A stretch of DNA of 64,000 nt from Sabellastarte sp. h YS-2021 (lineage: Eukaryota > Annelida > Polychaeta > Sabellida > Sabellidae), in assembly GCA_964017235.1 (NCBI GenBank), contig OZ024930.1:23502614-23566613 (forward strand), in the 5' to 3' direction. Shown here one piece after another: positions 22,901 to 32,475 of the stretch (positions within the stretch are counted from its first letter, which is position 1; each line of letters begins with the position of its first letter). Position numbers and translations under genes: made by a program. A model generated the notes under the pieces. The model was not told the origin of the DNA and did no database searches. It was given only the letters and a program-made list of their open reading frames with translations.

Positions 22901-25266
22901 AAATATATGTTTTATGGAGCATTTGATCTTGTTCTATAACAAGGATTTATGTTTGCAAATGCTCTAAAGTTTTATAATAACCATGCCTCTTAGCAAAGTG
23001 GCTCCTATTTGAGGTGGTAGAAGAACTCCAAGAGGAGCAATATTGAAAAAAAATGAGTGTTTAAAATTTGACTTTGTTCTCTAGAAACCTTGCTTTAGTA
23101 GAATGATTCATTTCTGTATTTTCCAGTTTTGACTGCTTTCTGACCTGTTCAATGTGCTGAAAGAGATGGTTAATACGAGTACATGAAGTCATAATTTTAA
23201 TGTGTATAGGTTCCGAACCAGGTATGTTGGATTACAACATGTGGCCTTGGTTTGAGCGTACAAGTGCCTCCGGGATCTTTCAAGGGAAAGTCATGCCAGA
23301 GGGAAAGTACCCGAACCTCAGAGCATGGATGAACAACATGTATAAGACTGATGCTGTGAAAGCTACTGGTAGGTACTCAAAAATACAGTGGAAGAACTCT
23401 AGTACTTAGGTAATTCATATACTCTCATTTGAGTACAGAAGTATGCTAAAACAATTCAAAGTACTTCAGTTGACTAAAGTTCCACAGGACATAGTTTTTT
23501 CAGTATTTATAAAGACACTATGTTATGCTTGGTCCACTATTTCCTTTTATAAATTGTCTTTGATATGGTACTTACACAATTTAATTATTGCCCCATTCAC
23601 ACTACAGGTGGTATACCCAGTTTTACATGGCGCAGAGCCACCTCTGAGGAGGCCCCATATCTTCTAAGGTTTGGTGTATCCAAAAGGTATAACACGCATG
23701 GCGATCGATCGGGCATGTTGTGTATCCACAAATAACAGTACAATGACAGTAGGACAACAGTAGTACAAACCGTTAGCAACATGAATTAACCTCAAATGAC
23801 CATCAGTAGCCGCCGGGCAAACATGTGATACTGAAACACGACTGAGTCACAACCTCAGCAGATAAACTGCAGACCACACCTTCAGTTACTATAGGAAAAA
23901 GTTCATATGCGCATGCTCATGGTTCCAAATTCAGATGTGGAAACTTTAAACATTTTAAAACTTCCTTAGGACGGACACACAAGAAATTGGACATTTTGCA
24001 GACGGCATTTGAGGGACAGGGGCGTTTCACCCAAGGCCTATAGCCATATGAAAGGGGTATAAGGCAAACAAGATTTTAGGGTAGAAAATTAATAGATAAA
24101 ACCCTCACTTGTGTGACATGAACTTTTCCATATTTTTATAAACTTATCACAATGGAAACACAGATGATTGAAGCTCCAACAAGTCGAAATGCTTCATTAA
24201 CACAGTTCAAATGTCACTGCAGCTGTGACGATACAGACTGCAATTCACACAGGGGATTCGCCAATATTGAGAGGAAGGTTAGCTCAAGTATACAAAGTTT
24301 TATGTTTTACATAAAAGTATTTTTGCTTGCCTTTCGCGGAACTCATTTGTGAATATGGCCTCAGAAAATTCTAAATCTGTGACCAAAACAGAAAAATACA
24401 GCCACAGTTTTGAGTTGTGCCAGTATTCAGTAGTTTAAAACAATAAAGACAACTTTTTTACAGATCAGAAAAAAGCGGAGTTTCTGGGACCATATTTATC
24501 AAAAGATTTGGCCAATCCTTAGGCTTAACTCTGCTACATTTTATATAAAAGGGAAAATCCTTATACCCCTTTCACACTACCGGTGGTATCACCCATGGTA
24601 AGGCACATTTGGTGAAACGTCCCTGTCATTACATCACTGTCTGATGTCCGTAATCAACCTTGCAAGTCAGTAGCGAACCATCCGTTACCTTGCGAGTCCT
24701 ACAGAAGTTTTAAACTGTTTAAAATTTCCGCGTCTGGTTTCAATACCGTGGGCATGTGCAGACTATTTTGCACATGCGCATATAAATTTCTGACTATGGT
24801 ACCCAAAGATGTAGTCCACGGTGTACATAAGGTTGTGATTCGGTCGCCGTTTGATGTAATATACGGCAAGATAAGGTGAGTTTAGGTATTGGTCATTTTG
24901 CCACATGTTTGTCCAATGGCTACCATAGGTGAGTTGAGGTTGCTTCTCAGTGAGCAAAAAGTAATTACTGTAGAAATTCATAGTCACCATGACTCAGCAT
25001 GAACGTTGTTGAAATTATTGTGTTGAAATTTTTAACATTATCATCAATATATCAAGATTAAGAGACCTGTCATACTATACACTCACCAGTCAAGTGGGCA
25101 GTATTGTGAATATTTCTCTATTTTGTATCATCCTCTATTTCATGAAACAAATTATCAGCAGACTCTGTGTTTCTTTTTACCAGCCTTTGATCCTGACATG
25201 TATGATGAATTCTACAAAGGCTATGTGATTGGCACACCAGATTATGACATTGGATTGGACAAGTAG
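7972..25266 (+). CDS. glutathione S-transferase omega, complete gene (7 coding exons)
   Basis: Joining 7972-7996, 10183-10288, 11285-11381, 15347-15469, 19599-19719, 23210-23368 and 25184-25266 gives 714 bases, or 237 residues plus stop, close to the usual GSTO length of about 240. All six introns are GT-AG and the reading frame closes exactly. The thioredoxin-like N-domain has RFCPF with Cys28 as the expected catalytic cysteine (omega enzymes use Cys, not Tyr or Ser), VPVLE at 68-72 and the glutathione-binding ES pair at 80-81. The C-terminal helical domain has the WPWFER motif. Omega enzymes are cytosolic and perform thioltransferase and dehydroascorbate reductase reactions. The introns are packed with MITEs, SINEs, LINE fragments and a satellite, but no exon is damaged. 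A paralogue begins at 51285. Confidence 0.94.
8229..8795. mobile_element. MITE in GSTO intron 1
   Basis: The ends are imperfect inverted repeats of the form GGGCCRTRTTCTT followed by CAATACT. Inside, CTAAGGTCACCTTAG near the left end and CTAAGGTGACCTTAGAG near the right end are a further inverted pair. No coding potential. The superfamily cannot be assigned from the ends alone. Confidence 0.75.
8860..9010 (-). mobile_element. tRNA-derived SINE fragment
   Basis: On the - strand it reads TGGCCTAGTGG (pol III A box, 8994-9004) and then GGTTCAACT (B box, 8941-8949), as in a tRNA head. A related copy is at 11690-11830, sharing the downstream text around CTGTTCAACAGCC. Confidence 0.65.
9653..9888 (+). 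mobile_element. full-length tRNA-headed SINE
   Basis: A 236-bp retroposon with A box TGGCAGAGTGG (9665-9675) and B box GGTTCGATCCC (9707-9717), a non-tRNA body, and an AAATAAATAAATA tail. It is flanked by 13-bp target duplications, TACRTGTGTTATA, at 9640-9652 and 9889-9901 with one mismatch. The second copy at 50324-50559 has exactly the same length. It depends on a LINE partner for mobility, and the partner is not identifiable here. Confidence 0.92.
10183..10288 (+). CDS. GSTO copy 1, coding exon 2 (active-site exon)
   Basis: It is preceded by TTCACAG and followed by GTGAGT. It encodes residues 9-44, including [11 protein letters not shown] with the catalytic Cys28 and the helix [11 protein letters not shown]. 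Confidence 0.95.
11285..11381 (+). CDS. GSTO copy 1, coding exon 3
   Basis: The acceptor is TTTCTAG and the donor GTAGTG. It encodes residues 44-76, with [13 protein letters not shown], the cis-proline loop that binds glutathione. Confidence 0.95.
11690..11830 (-). mobile_element. tRNA-derived SINE fragment, second copy
   Basis: The B-box-like GGTTCAACTA and a degenerate A-box-like GCTAGTGGGTTAG are readable on the - strand. The body matches the copy at 8860-9010. It sits in GSTO intron 3. Confidence 0.6.
11985..12180. mobile_element. small MITE
   Basis: The left end GACCATATTCACAAA and the reverse complement of the right end, GGTCAGTATTCACAC, are similar. The interior has further self-complementary AGCTTAA/TTAAGCT words. 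It abuts a LINE fragment. Confidence 0.5.
12229..12935 (+). pseudogene. L2/CR1-like LINE, 3' end of reverse-transcriptase ORF
   Basis: A 239-codon open frame reads through the end of the RT and the thumb-like C-terminus typical of L2/CR1 LINEs: [15 protein letters not shown], then [28 protein letters not shown] and [11 protein letters not shown]. It ends close to an ATTAGATTAGATAGATTAGA tail, the short tandem 3' tail of this group. Upstream RT is absent, so this is a 5'-truncated insertion in GSTO intron 3. Confidence 0.85.
13265..13960 (-). pseudogene. LINE C-terminal fragment with zinc-finger-like end
   Basis: On the - strand a broken frame contains [14 protein letters not shown], then [11 protein letters not shown], the Cys-His tail seen in several LINE ORF2 proteins. 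The 3' UTR-like stretch (CTTATAAGCCCTATGGGGCT) resembles the 3' UTR of the LINE at 34156-37165 (CTTGTAAGCCTATCCAGGCT), so the two are probably relatives. Confidence 0.7.
14441..15038. mobile_element. MITE family B, copy 1
   Basis: It starts AGTAAACATT and ends AATGTTTACCT. The interior is rich in AAACRTTT words and contains GATGGCCGTGAGCAATAATA, which recurs almost unchanged in the copy at 21177-21971. No coding potential. Confidence 0.75.
15347..15469 (+). CDS. GSTO copy 1, coding exon 4
   Basis: The acceptor is TTTTTGCAG; the donor GTCTGA is GT but otherwise weak. The exon is 41 whole codons and starts VLYES, carrying the glutathione-contacting Glu80-Ser81 and the linker to the helical domain. 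Confidence 0.94.
15521..18262. mobile_element. repeat element carrying a 147-bp satellite, in GSTO intron 4
   Basis: It begins AAGCGTCCCTTGAAAAGGGG, itself a small hairpin, and ends AGGGACGCTT, the inverse of the start. The first 400 bp are unique, with a (CCG)n run at 15578-15590. The rest is tandem array. A non-autonomous element with internal satellite is the simplest reading. No clear target duplication was found. Confidence 0.65.
15925..18050. repeat. 147-bp tandem satellite, about 14 to 15 units
   Basis: The word TATAACTCGC starts at 16071, 16218, 16364, 16511 (as TATAACTCAC), 16658 and 16805, giving a period of 146-147 bp. One unit at 16805-16886 is cut to 82 bp. Other fixed words are GGTTTGGGATGGTATACCAA and GACCTTGGGCC. 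Because 147 is a multiple of three, long - strand frames survive (17297-18088 and 16878-17300), but these repeat a 49-residue translation and are not considered proteins. Confidence 0.93.
18263..19598. other. GSTO intron 4, remainder
   Basis: I see no transposon protein, SINE head or paired inverted termini in this stretch. Confidence 0.4.
19599..19719 (+). CDS. GSTO copy 1, coding exon 5
   Basis: The acceptor is CTTACAG and the donor GTAATT. It encodes 40 residues of the helical domain, beginning WISMFYKF and ending KPFFG. Confidence 0.93.
20060..20620 (-). pseudogene. L2-like LINE fragment with internal deletion
   Basis: On the - strand: [18 protein letters not shown], then LYRIRPLL and LLANALVSS, then a jump to [20 protein letters not shown] and SVASFRK in other frames. 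These are the end of the RT and the C-terminus of L2-type ORF2, with the segment between them lost. It relates to the element at 12229-12935 but lies in the opposite orientation. Confidence 0.8.
20737..22057. mobile_element. MITE family A, copy 1, split by MITE B
   Basis: The left end TAAGCCTCTCTTACATCCCA and the right end (reading CTAAAGCTTCTCTTGCATAC in reverse complement) match the ends of the clean copy at 43199-43704. The internal order is the same until 21173, where an unrelated MITE (21177-21971) interrupts. Homology resumes at AGGCCATGCTCATATTTTTC. Confidence 0.85.
21177..21971. mobile_element. MITE family B, copy 2, nested
   Basis: The ends are AGTAAACATT and AATGTTTACT. The shared interior text around GATGGCGGTGAGCAATAATA matches copy 1 at 14441-15038. 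It lies inside a family A MITE, so it inserted later. Confidence 0.85.
22058..23209. other. GSTO intron 5, remainder
   Basis: No gene, repeat boundary or transposon protein is recognisable. Confidence 0.4.
23210..23368 (+). CDS. GSTO copy 1, coding exon 6
   Basis: The acceptor is GTGTATAG and the donor GTAGGT. It carries [12 protein letters not shown], the omega-class signature of the helical domain, and YPNLRAWM. Confidence 0.94.
23590..24062. mobile_element. possible MITE family C
   Basis: It starts CCCCATTCACACTACAGGTG and the right end reads CCCCTTTCATATGG in reverse complement. A second, divergent start, CCCCTTTCACACTACCGGTG, is at 24569, where the other end is not visible. The ends are only weakly inverted, so the boundaries are approximate. 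Confidence 0.45.
25184..25266 (+). CDS. GSTO copy 1, last coding exon with stop
   Basis: The acceptor is TTTTACCAG. It encodes the C-terminal tail with [18 protein letters not shown], then TAG at 25264-25266. An AATAAA at 25403-25408 is the likely poly(A) signal. Confidence 0.93.
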
Positions 25267-25402
25267 CATTTTAGCCATATGATAAAGAGAACTCAGACAC
25301 TGACACATTGGAGAACAATTAAAACCTACCTATGTCGAACTCTGTTACAGCGAATTTCTGTTTTACATTATATAATATTGAAGGTACTGGTCCTACAAAC
25401 TA

Positions 25403-25408
25403 AATAAA
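25403..25408 (+). terminator. poly(A) signal of GSTO copy 1
   Basis: AATAAA lies 137 bp after the stop codon and is the first canonical signal downstream. Confidence 0.6.
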
Positions 25409-26344
25409 TACATAAACCACCTCTCTTTTCATTGACATATATCAGCTTAATTTAAAATCTTTCGTCCATGTTTCTGTGTAGTGAGTACTTTCATAGCACT
25501 TAATCTCCATCATATAACCTAGTCTAATGTACTGGGGCTGCAATAAGAGAAAACAGACTTCAGATTCCAGAGACAAAGCCAGGCCAATAATGGAGACATC
25601 AGGGAGATGGAAGCACTAAGGAGGGTAAACTTTACTGGAGAAGGATCAAAGCTTTTCACTAAATAAATGCTATTTATTTTTTGCAAATCTTCCAACTTTT
25701 ATATTTATGTTTGTAAGATATAAAATCTCGGTCTCACTTTTCTTTTGAGCCCTCTTGCATGTTCCTCTTTTGAAAGGTAGTACAAATGTTCATCTGTACC
25801 TGAGCATCTCTCTCAATAATTTTAAACTGTTAATAATATTCAGTGTCGTCCTATTACCTTTATTGTACTTTGGGCTACTTAACTACTACATCATCCAAGT
25901 TTCAAATATGTGGTGATGCTTCTGTTTACATAAGAACCATTGATTGTGAAATCGCAACGTTTATAAGAACACAACCAATACCACTGTTTAAAACACATTT
26001 TTGTGCACCCTTTTCAACAATATGTGCCCACGTTAACTTCCGTTTGAGCTGTGACATTTCACCAAGTCTTATTGTCACATTCAAAATCACTCTGACTGGT
26101 CTGTCATCATACCCCATTGCATTCCTGCTCACGAGTTCAAGGTTAACATGGCCAGTATTTAAGGTCCAATGTAACAAAATAGTCACATTCAAAGAAATAT
26201 GTGCTGGAATATTTCTTTGGGAATGTTTAGAAAACTAGTTTTTAGCCAATGGTATCTTCAAAGTTTAAAGTAAATATTTAACACTAAATATGGATAAAGG
26301 ACTTAGATGACAATGTTATTGATTATGATAAAAGGAATCTGTTG

Positions 26345-26500
26345 GTTTAGTAAGCACACTCACCTACTACCTCTTAATTTGAGGGTTTAAATCCCATCCA
26401 GGGTGGAAAGCTGGTACTTCATTACTGATGTGTTGTGATTTACATTGCAGGATACAATGGTGTCCTCCACCTTGATAATTGTATGTATATCTTAATATCA
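26345..26500 (+). mobile_element. degenerate tRNA-type SINE
   Basis: A tRNA-like head with TGGTTTAGTAAGC and a B-box-like GGGTTTAAATCCC is followed by GGTGGAAAGCTGGTA, similar to the GGGAAAGCTGGTAG body of the full SINE at 9653. A further tRNA-like block with GGTTCAACC lies at about 26812-26870. Confidence 0.5.
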
Positions 26501-27551
26501 CCTGTAAAAATAATCATGTTATCATCATAAAACCCATAGTATATATGAAATCGAAAGATCTGCATTGTATTAATACTTAAGCGACATTTGACATCATGAA
26601 ACAGAAATACTTCTTAATTTAGGATCACTATAGATGTTTTTGTATCCATTGGTACCCTGAACATCTAAATTTAAATTGGAAACTTACAGGAGTTCAGTAT
26701 ACCACAAGCATTCTGGAGTAAGGGAGAATGCTGGAGTCATATAGTACACATATATTACACAAAGACAAAAGGACTTGGTAGAAGTCCAGGATCACTAGAA
26801 TATCACGAGACTTGTGGTCAACACACTTATCTCCAGCACAGAGGACCTGGGTTCAACCCTGGATACAGAGAGATACATACTGGCTCAGATGACTATGTAT
26901 GGCACGGCCTGTTAAGGGGCCTGCTGTGGCAGTTTACCTCGACCTTAAATAGTTATGGGTATGCTGTGCATCGTATCTAGGGTAAATACATGGCATTATT
27001 GACAACCCCAATCGAATTGCAAGTTCTGCTTGATTAATCCCACGCTTGGGGTTAGCTTTTCATATTACAAGTAGCATTGAAAGACTACACATGAAGTTCG
27101 AAGATTATGTAACGAAATTTTACAAGCTGTTATACAGTTTTAGAGATATTTACAAAGTGGTAAGCACACAAGAACCGAAGTGTAATGCGCTAACGTTGAT
27201 TTACATTATATACAAAGTTTTATGTGCATATTAACAAAGTGAGATTACAAGGAAATTGGAATTACATAATGAACTGACATTAATACTAACCAATACTGGA
27301 TTTTATGTGCATATTTACATGTGGGGACCTGACGATCACTCAAGCCATTTACAGCGTTATCTACAGGTATTTACAAGTTGTACGTATATTCGCAAAGTGA
27401 TGTACATCAGAAATCCTGACTATCTGTGACTGCTCAAGTTCACTTATCTACAACGTCACATTCACAGCAGGAACTCACTTCTAGTCAACACGGAACAAGA
27501 TCTTATGTTCCATGTACAACCTGCCACAGTTTCATATTTTAGTATTTTACA

Positions 27552-28733
27552 ATGTCAACCAAACCCATGAAAAGTACAGCTACAAGCAGGAAAAGAGTAA
27601 CTGTGTCAGCTCGTGCGAAGGTATCCACAAAGAAAATCCGCAAGGCCGACCTGATGTACGACGGTTCATTCATCAAACAAATGCACCCAGTAAATGCTGT
27701 TTCCACTTCTTCACTCACTGATTTGCAACCTCGGGTAGCAGTTCACGAGAATGACTCTGTGCTCACAATTTTAAGCCAGATCCAAGCATCAAACCAGCAG
27801 CTAGCTGACAGGCTGGAGAGGCTGGAAAGGCGTCAACCAGACACATTCATTTCTGCGCCCACCAATTCGTGGTCTCACCAAGTTTCATCACAAGGGGCTG
27901 TGCCGACAAACGCTACAAGCCAACACTTCAACTTGCAACATCAGCCTACTGTTAGGCCTAGTCAACAAAGTTCTGTTCCTCAGGACACGGCACCCTTGGG
28001 CATGGCTCAACAACAGGACATAAATCTGGCATCCAACGCTGCAGATCTGCCTCGCGACGCCATCATCCCTGGCCTGGACTCACTCAGGAAGCTGCCAAAC
28101 GTATCTGAGGCAGTATCAAGTATCCTGGCATCATATGAACAGCAAGCCAAGCATGAGTCACTGCAAGGTAAGAACTCTCATAGATCAGGAAGATATAATA
28201 ATTTTGACACAGTATCCAACCCTCCAGAGAGAAGATGGCCCAATGAGGGGTACCATGGTTCAAATGGTAAGAAACGTTTATTATACGATGACCTCTCTAT
28301 GCCACAATGGGTGGCTGGGCAGCTGACGAATATCCTACATATGCAAGATCCACTGACTTCAAAACAAGCCCTCACTCGGGTAGTATGTGCCATGAAGGAT
28401 GTAGTATCCCTACCCTTCACAGCAGTGAAAAATGCATGGGAATGCTCTATGCATGAGCTTGAGGAAGGTAATCTGTCATGGGCTGACTCCACTCAATGGG
28501 CACTCAACAGGCTCAGTGCCTCACAAGTTTCACTGGTAAATTCACAGTCAGTATCACAAAAGAGGCTGTGTCGTTATTACAACGAAGGATCCTGCTCACA
28601 TGATGGTCATCACGGGTTATACAAGCACAATTGTAGTTTTTGTAGGAAGCAAGGGAGAATAAGTAATCACCCTGAAAGCAAATGCAACTTTAAATATAAA
28701 AAGCAAGAAAAAATCAACATTTCTAGTAGCTAG
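27552..28733 (+). CDS. Ngaro Gag-like protein
   Basis: This 393-residue ORF lies first in the element. The N-terminus is basic (residues 1-40). A short coiled coil with LADRLERLERRQ lies near residues 83-94. The C-terminus has a Cys/His cluster, LCRYYNEGSCSHDGHHG, then HNCSFC and a final Cys, the zinc-binding tail usual in DIRS/Ngaro Gag proteins. It is expected to package the RNA. Several ATGs occur at the start; 27552 gives the longest frame. A similar but ruined Gag tail is at 46985-48175. Confidence 0.85.
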   Translation: MSTKPMKSTATSRKRVTVSARAKVSTKKIRKADLMYDGSFIKQMHPVNAVSTSSLTDLQPRVAVHENDSVLTILSQIQASNQQLADRLERLERRQPDTFISAPTNSWSHQVSSQGAVPTNATSQHFNLQHQPTVRPSQQSSVPQDTAPLGMAQQQDINLASNAADLPRDAIIPGLDSLRKLPNVSEAVSSILASYEQQAKHESLQGKNSHRSGRYNNFDTVSNPPERRWPNEGYHGSNGKKRLLYDDLSMPQWVAGQLTNILHMQDPLTSKQALTRVVCAMKDVVSLPFTAVKNAWECSMHELEEGNLSWADSTQWALNRLSASQVSLVNSQSVSQKRLCRYYNEGSCSHDGHHGLYKHNCSFCRKQGRISNHPESKCNFKYKKQEKINISSS

Positions 28734-28796
28734 TGGTGTACTCAACCAGCTGGACCTGCTAACTGTTCTTTAAATTTAAAACATTTTAGACATAAT

Positions 28797-29830
28797 TTGG
28801 ACAGTAACAATGGCTCAAAAATATGTAAATATGAAGGAGTACCGTTATATGTTTTACAATGTGATACAAATGATGTAACCAAGTTAAATAATGTTAAAGA
28901 GAATGTAACTAGTTCACCTGAAGACAATTATATTGTGTACACAAATTTTCAAAATAACTTACCTCAGAATGAGGCACAGCCTGAGGTTTCCTTTGATAAT
29001 GTTAGCCAGAATGTCTTTAACCTCACTGGTCGTCATAACATTGCTTCGCAGAGTAATTCAAAATCTGCCCAAGATGGCGGCCGGTCTAACATCGGTGGTG
29101 GTATATGTATGATAGTTGTGTCGTAGATCACTTTGCTTCCACGACAAAAAAGGAGTGTCCCTGTACCAGTGGTGGCATCACTGTCAATCAAAGTACACCT
29201 AATTGCACAATTAACCTTCGTTCCTACATGTACAATGTTCAATTTACAAATTGGTACGATATTTCAGATAATCACATTGCTTACATTGTACACATTCAAA
29301 ATTCTCCACGCGAAAATAAATTCTTTTGGCTGGTTAGGAATACATGGCATCAAGAGGTGACTATCTATGATTGTGACGCCATCCCTGAAGGTCCACTTGT
29401 GATCACACACTCCCAAGATATGGTTATTGCATTTTTAAATACTCAAGTGCATTTGATATCAGAACATGAGAAAAGCAATGCAAGATTAGTTGCAATGAAC
29501 TTTTACCAAGATCAGTATGCTTACCAGAAATATCATATGTCATACGAACAGTATATGGATAGAGTTATATTGAGCCTAATTGAGAGGCAAGACAAAATGT
29601 ATAAGCGTGCAAATGGTGAGCTCGAACCTACAGAGCCCACAGCTGTTAATATATTAATGTTAATATTAATGTTATATTAATGTTACTAACATCACTAACA
29701 AAACTTTTGATGAGGATAATCCAATTCCTCATTATTTTGAGGCCCAGATAGGTCAAAAACTCGACAAAAATGTCACTGATGTAAACTTGAAGAACAAAAC
29801 CAGAGGGTTTTTGAACTTGGAATCCACCAA
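28797..29830 (+). CDS. unassigned coding-like segment between Gag and RT
   Basis: Two overlapping frames (28797-29126, 109 residues; 29105-29680, 191 residues) and a third open stretch to about 29880 (with EDNPIPHYFEAQIG and LNLESTNFQFFGP) have protein-like composition and connect Gag to RT with frame changes. The 191-residue part includes FFWLVRNTWHQE and MSYEQYMDRVILSLIERQDK. I do not recognise a domain. It may be one long linker or extra ORF broken by frameshifts. Confidence 0.5.
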
Positions 29831-29841
29831 TTTTCAATTCT

Positions 29842-31485
29842 TTGGTCCTGACAGGGACCTCATCGAATATCAAGATCGATCATATTTGTCAACTAGCAAA
29901 AAATATCCAGGATACTGGCTTGCCAAACTATAAAATGGCTAGATTCCCCATTAAGTCAGGTTTGAATCTTCCTGCATGGGAACATTACTTGAAAGATTAT
30001 CCAGACCAAAGATTGTTCCAATATTTAAAATTTGGGTTTCCATTATCCCTCACTGACCCTGAGGTGTTGCGCAACACTGATGTTAGTAACCATTTTTCTG
30101 CTCTTCAATATCCCACTGCTGTTCAAGAATATTTAGATAAAGAAAAGTCCTTAGGAGCTATTTTAGGCCCAGTGAATGAGGTGAACTATCCAGGCTTTCA
30201 CTGTTCCCCTCTGCTTACCAGACCTAAAGACACTGATAAACGCAGAGTGATATTAAATCTATCATATCCCCATGATTGCTCACTGAATGATAATGTTGAC
30301 AAGCTCCACTTTGATGGCAAAAAATTCGTACTAAAGTTCCCCTCTGTGGATGATATTGTTCATGAAATTTGCAAATACTCTACAGAGGTACTGATCTCCA
30401 AGATAGACATATCAAGAGCATTTCGTAACCTCAGAGTGGACCCTGCTGATGCTATCAAGTTTGGTATTAAATGGAAAGATGCGTTCTTTCTGGACATCAC
30501 GGCCGCGTTCAGCTGGGTCCACGGGTCGTCTTCGTTTCAGCTTGTCACAGACGCAATTACGTATATCATGGGACGTCATGGCTTTCAAACCTTTGCGTAC
30601 ATTGACGATTTCGTCATAGTCACTGAAAAGAACGTAGCCAACCAAGCTTTCCATACCCTCTTTAACATATTTCAAGAACTAGGGTTACCCATGAACGAGG
30701 ACAAAAGAATGCCACCAACACACAAGCTCACCTGTCTGGGCATCACTATTGATTTGAATAACACTCTCAGTATAGACCCAGCCAAGCTAGAAGCCATTTA
30801 CGAGGACTGCATTAAAGTATACACAAAGAAGTCCATATTGAAAAGGGCTCTGCAATCCTTATTAGGAAAACTTCTATACTTGCACAAATGTGTAAATCCT
30901 GCACGTATTTTTGTCAATAGAATCTTGACTATATTTAGAAAACATCATGACAAGTCAAAAATCCTCATTTCTGAAGAATTCAGACAGTACATTCAGTGGT
31001 TTATAACATTTTTGCCACACTTCAATGGGGTTACAATTCTCAAGAAAGAACCCATTAGGAATTGTGTTTGGGGCCACAGGGTATATTCTACCCCCATCTA
31101 CCCCATATCAGGTTTCCACCTCAAGATTGTACACTTAGAAATGTTCAACATTCTCCTGGCGCTCAGAGTTTGGGGCGACTTCTGGCAACATTCCACAGTT
31201 TCTTTGTTTTGTGACAACCTAGCAGTTGTCCAGGTGGTTGAGACTAGCAAAACTAAGGACCCATTTTTGGCTGCATGCATTCGCAATATTTGGTTAATCA
31301 CAGCTACCTTGGACATAAATCTGAAAATTTGCCACGTTAGAGGAGTGGATAATGACATAGCTGATCTATTATCCAGATTATATTCACAGAAGTCCGTCAA
31401 TAGCTCCCTTTATGCAAATTTACAAGACAATTACACTTGGCATAAAGTCCCAATATTTTACTTCAATCTAAACTTACACATTTAA
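29842..31485 (+). CDS. Ngaro reverse transcriptase and RNase H
   Basis: The 547-residue polyprotein copies the element RNA into DNA. The lead-in LPNYKMARFPIKSGLN and EHYLKDYPDQ, then FGFPLSL, is characteristic of DIRS/Ngaro RT. Catalytic aspartates are in SKIDISRAFRNL (Asp189) and YIDD (253-256). The block TAAFSWVHGSSSFQ replaces the usual finger-palm motif, as in Ngaro. An RNase H-like region follows, with VSLFCDNLAVVQVV and DNDIADLLSRL. The frame is intact. The 5' start is uncertain because the preceding coding segment is in another frame. Confidence 0.92.
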   Translation: MVLTGTSSNIKIDHICQLAKNIQDTGLPNYKMARFPIKSGLNLPAWEHYLKDYPDQRLFQYLKFGFPLSLTDPEVLRNTDVSNHFSALQYPTAVQEYLDKEKSLGAILGPVNEVNYPGFHCSPLLTRPKDTDKRRVILNLSYPHDCSLNDNVDKLHFDGKKFVLKFPSVDDIVHEICKYSTEVLISKIDISRAFRNLRVDPADAIKFGIKWKDAFFLDITAAFSWVHGSSSFQLVTDAITYIMGRHGFQTFAYIDDFVIVTEKNVANQAFHTLFNIFQELGLPMNEDKRMPPTHKLTCLGITIDLNNTLSIDPAKLEAIYEDCIKVYTKKSILKRALQSLLGKLLYLHKCVNPARIFVNRILTIFRKHHDKSKILISEEFRQYIQWFITFLPHFNGVTILKKEPIRNCVWGHRVYSTPIYPISGFHLKIVHLEMFNILLALRVWGDFWQHSTVSLFCDNLAVVQVVETSKTKDPFLAACIRNIWLITATLDINLKICHVRGVDNDIADLLSRLYSQKSVNSSLYANLQDNYTWHKVPIFYFNLNLHI

Positions 31486-31508
31486 TTTCAGGTTCCAATC
31501 CATCTTCT

Positions 31509-32470
31509 TTGCAACTGTTGAACTCAGCCTGGCAGAAGATTGATCAAGCTTACAGACCTTCCACTTCTTCTGCCCACAGAACCCACTTCAGGACTTTCAT
31601 TTCCTTTATACACTTCATGGATCTACAAATAGCAGTTAACGTCCATAATTTACTAATATTTTTGGAATACCTTCATCAAAACTCCCTCTCTCCTAAGGTC
31701 ATCAAAAATTACCTATCTTCTATAGCCACTATGGCCAGAACTTATAACATGGACTACTCAGCAACCAACAACCCAGCTGTCCTCAGATACATCAGGGGCC
31801 TTTCCTTGACTTCCCCCTTTCGACCTACCCCCTGGGAATTTTTGACATCCCAACTCTCTATGCTATTTCAAAACAATGTGAGAGCTTATCAGACCCCATC
31901 TTATTCAGATCCATTTTTCTCACAAGCTTCTATGCTTTTCTAAGAATGTCCAACATAGCACCTCACAGTAGTAGGCAATTCAATCCCCAAAAGCATTTCC
32001 TGAGGCAGGATGTTATTTTTGCACCTCTAGGTGCCCACATCATTTTGAAATGGTGCAAAACAATGCAAGATGCCAAATCTACTCACATTGTCCAACTACC
32101 AGAAATAGCCAATGTGTGGTTATGTCCAGTCAGGGCTTTGAAAACCCTATTAGCCTCTAGGCACTTGCCACCCACTCACCCTTTATTTGCAAATAGTTTT
32201 TACCCACACTCTCAAATCATTGATACTCACATTAGGGATGCTCTCAAGACCATCCTTACAAGTTTAAAAATTTCACACACAGGTCAAGGGTTCCACTCTT
32301 TAAGGCGATCCGGGGCAACCCTGGCTTTCGACCACAGTGTCCCCCTGCAAAATATCATGGCCCACGGCCTCTGGAGAAGTCCAGCAGTATGGACCTATTT
32401 TCAAAATTCTACCCAGGCCTCTTCTCTCATTCCCCCCACCTTCGCTTCTGTTATTTCCTCTTCTTTCTGA
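31509..32470 (+). pseudogene. Ngaro tyrosine recombinase with one frameshift
   Basis: The 31509-31943 frame carries the N-terminal core-binding domain (TSSAHRTHFRTFISFIHF, LLIFLEYLHQ). The 31946-32470 frame carries the catalytic domain. Between about 31880 and 31945 the catalytic reading (FLTSFYAFLRMSN, with the first catalytic Arg) continues in the second frame, so a single-base shift separates them. The rest of the catalytic set is present: HSLRR, HGLW and the Tyr of WTYF. It starts 24 bp after the RT stop. The shift could be decay, or less likely a recoding site. Confidence 0.88.
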
Positions 32471-32475
32471 TGGGC

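Noticed and set aside
25843..26238. 131-codon + strand ORF downstream of GSTO copy 1
   Set aside because: No domain, no conserved composition, and an overlapping antisense ORF of similar length. It is probably chance.
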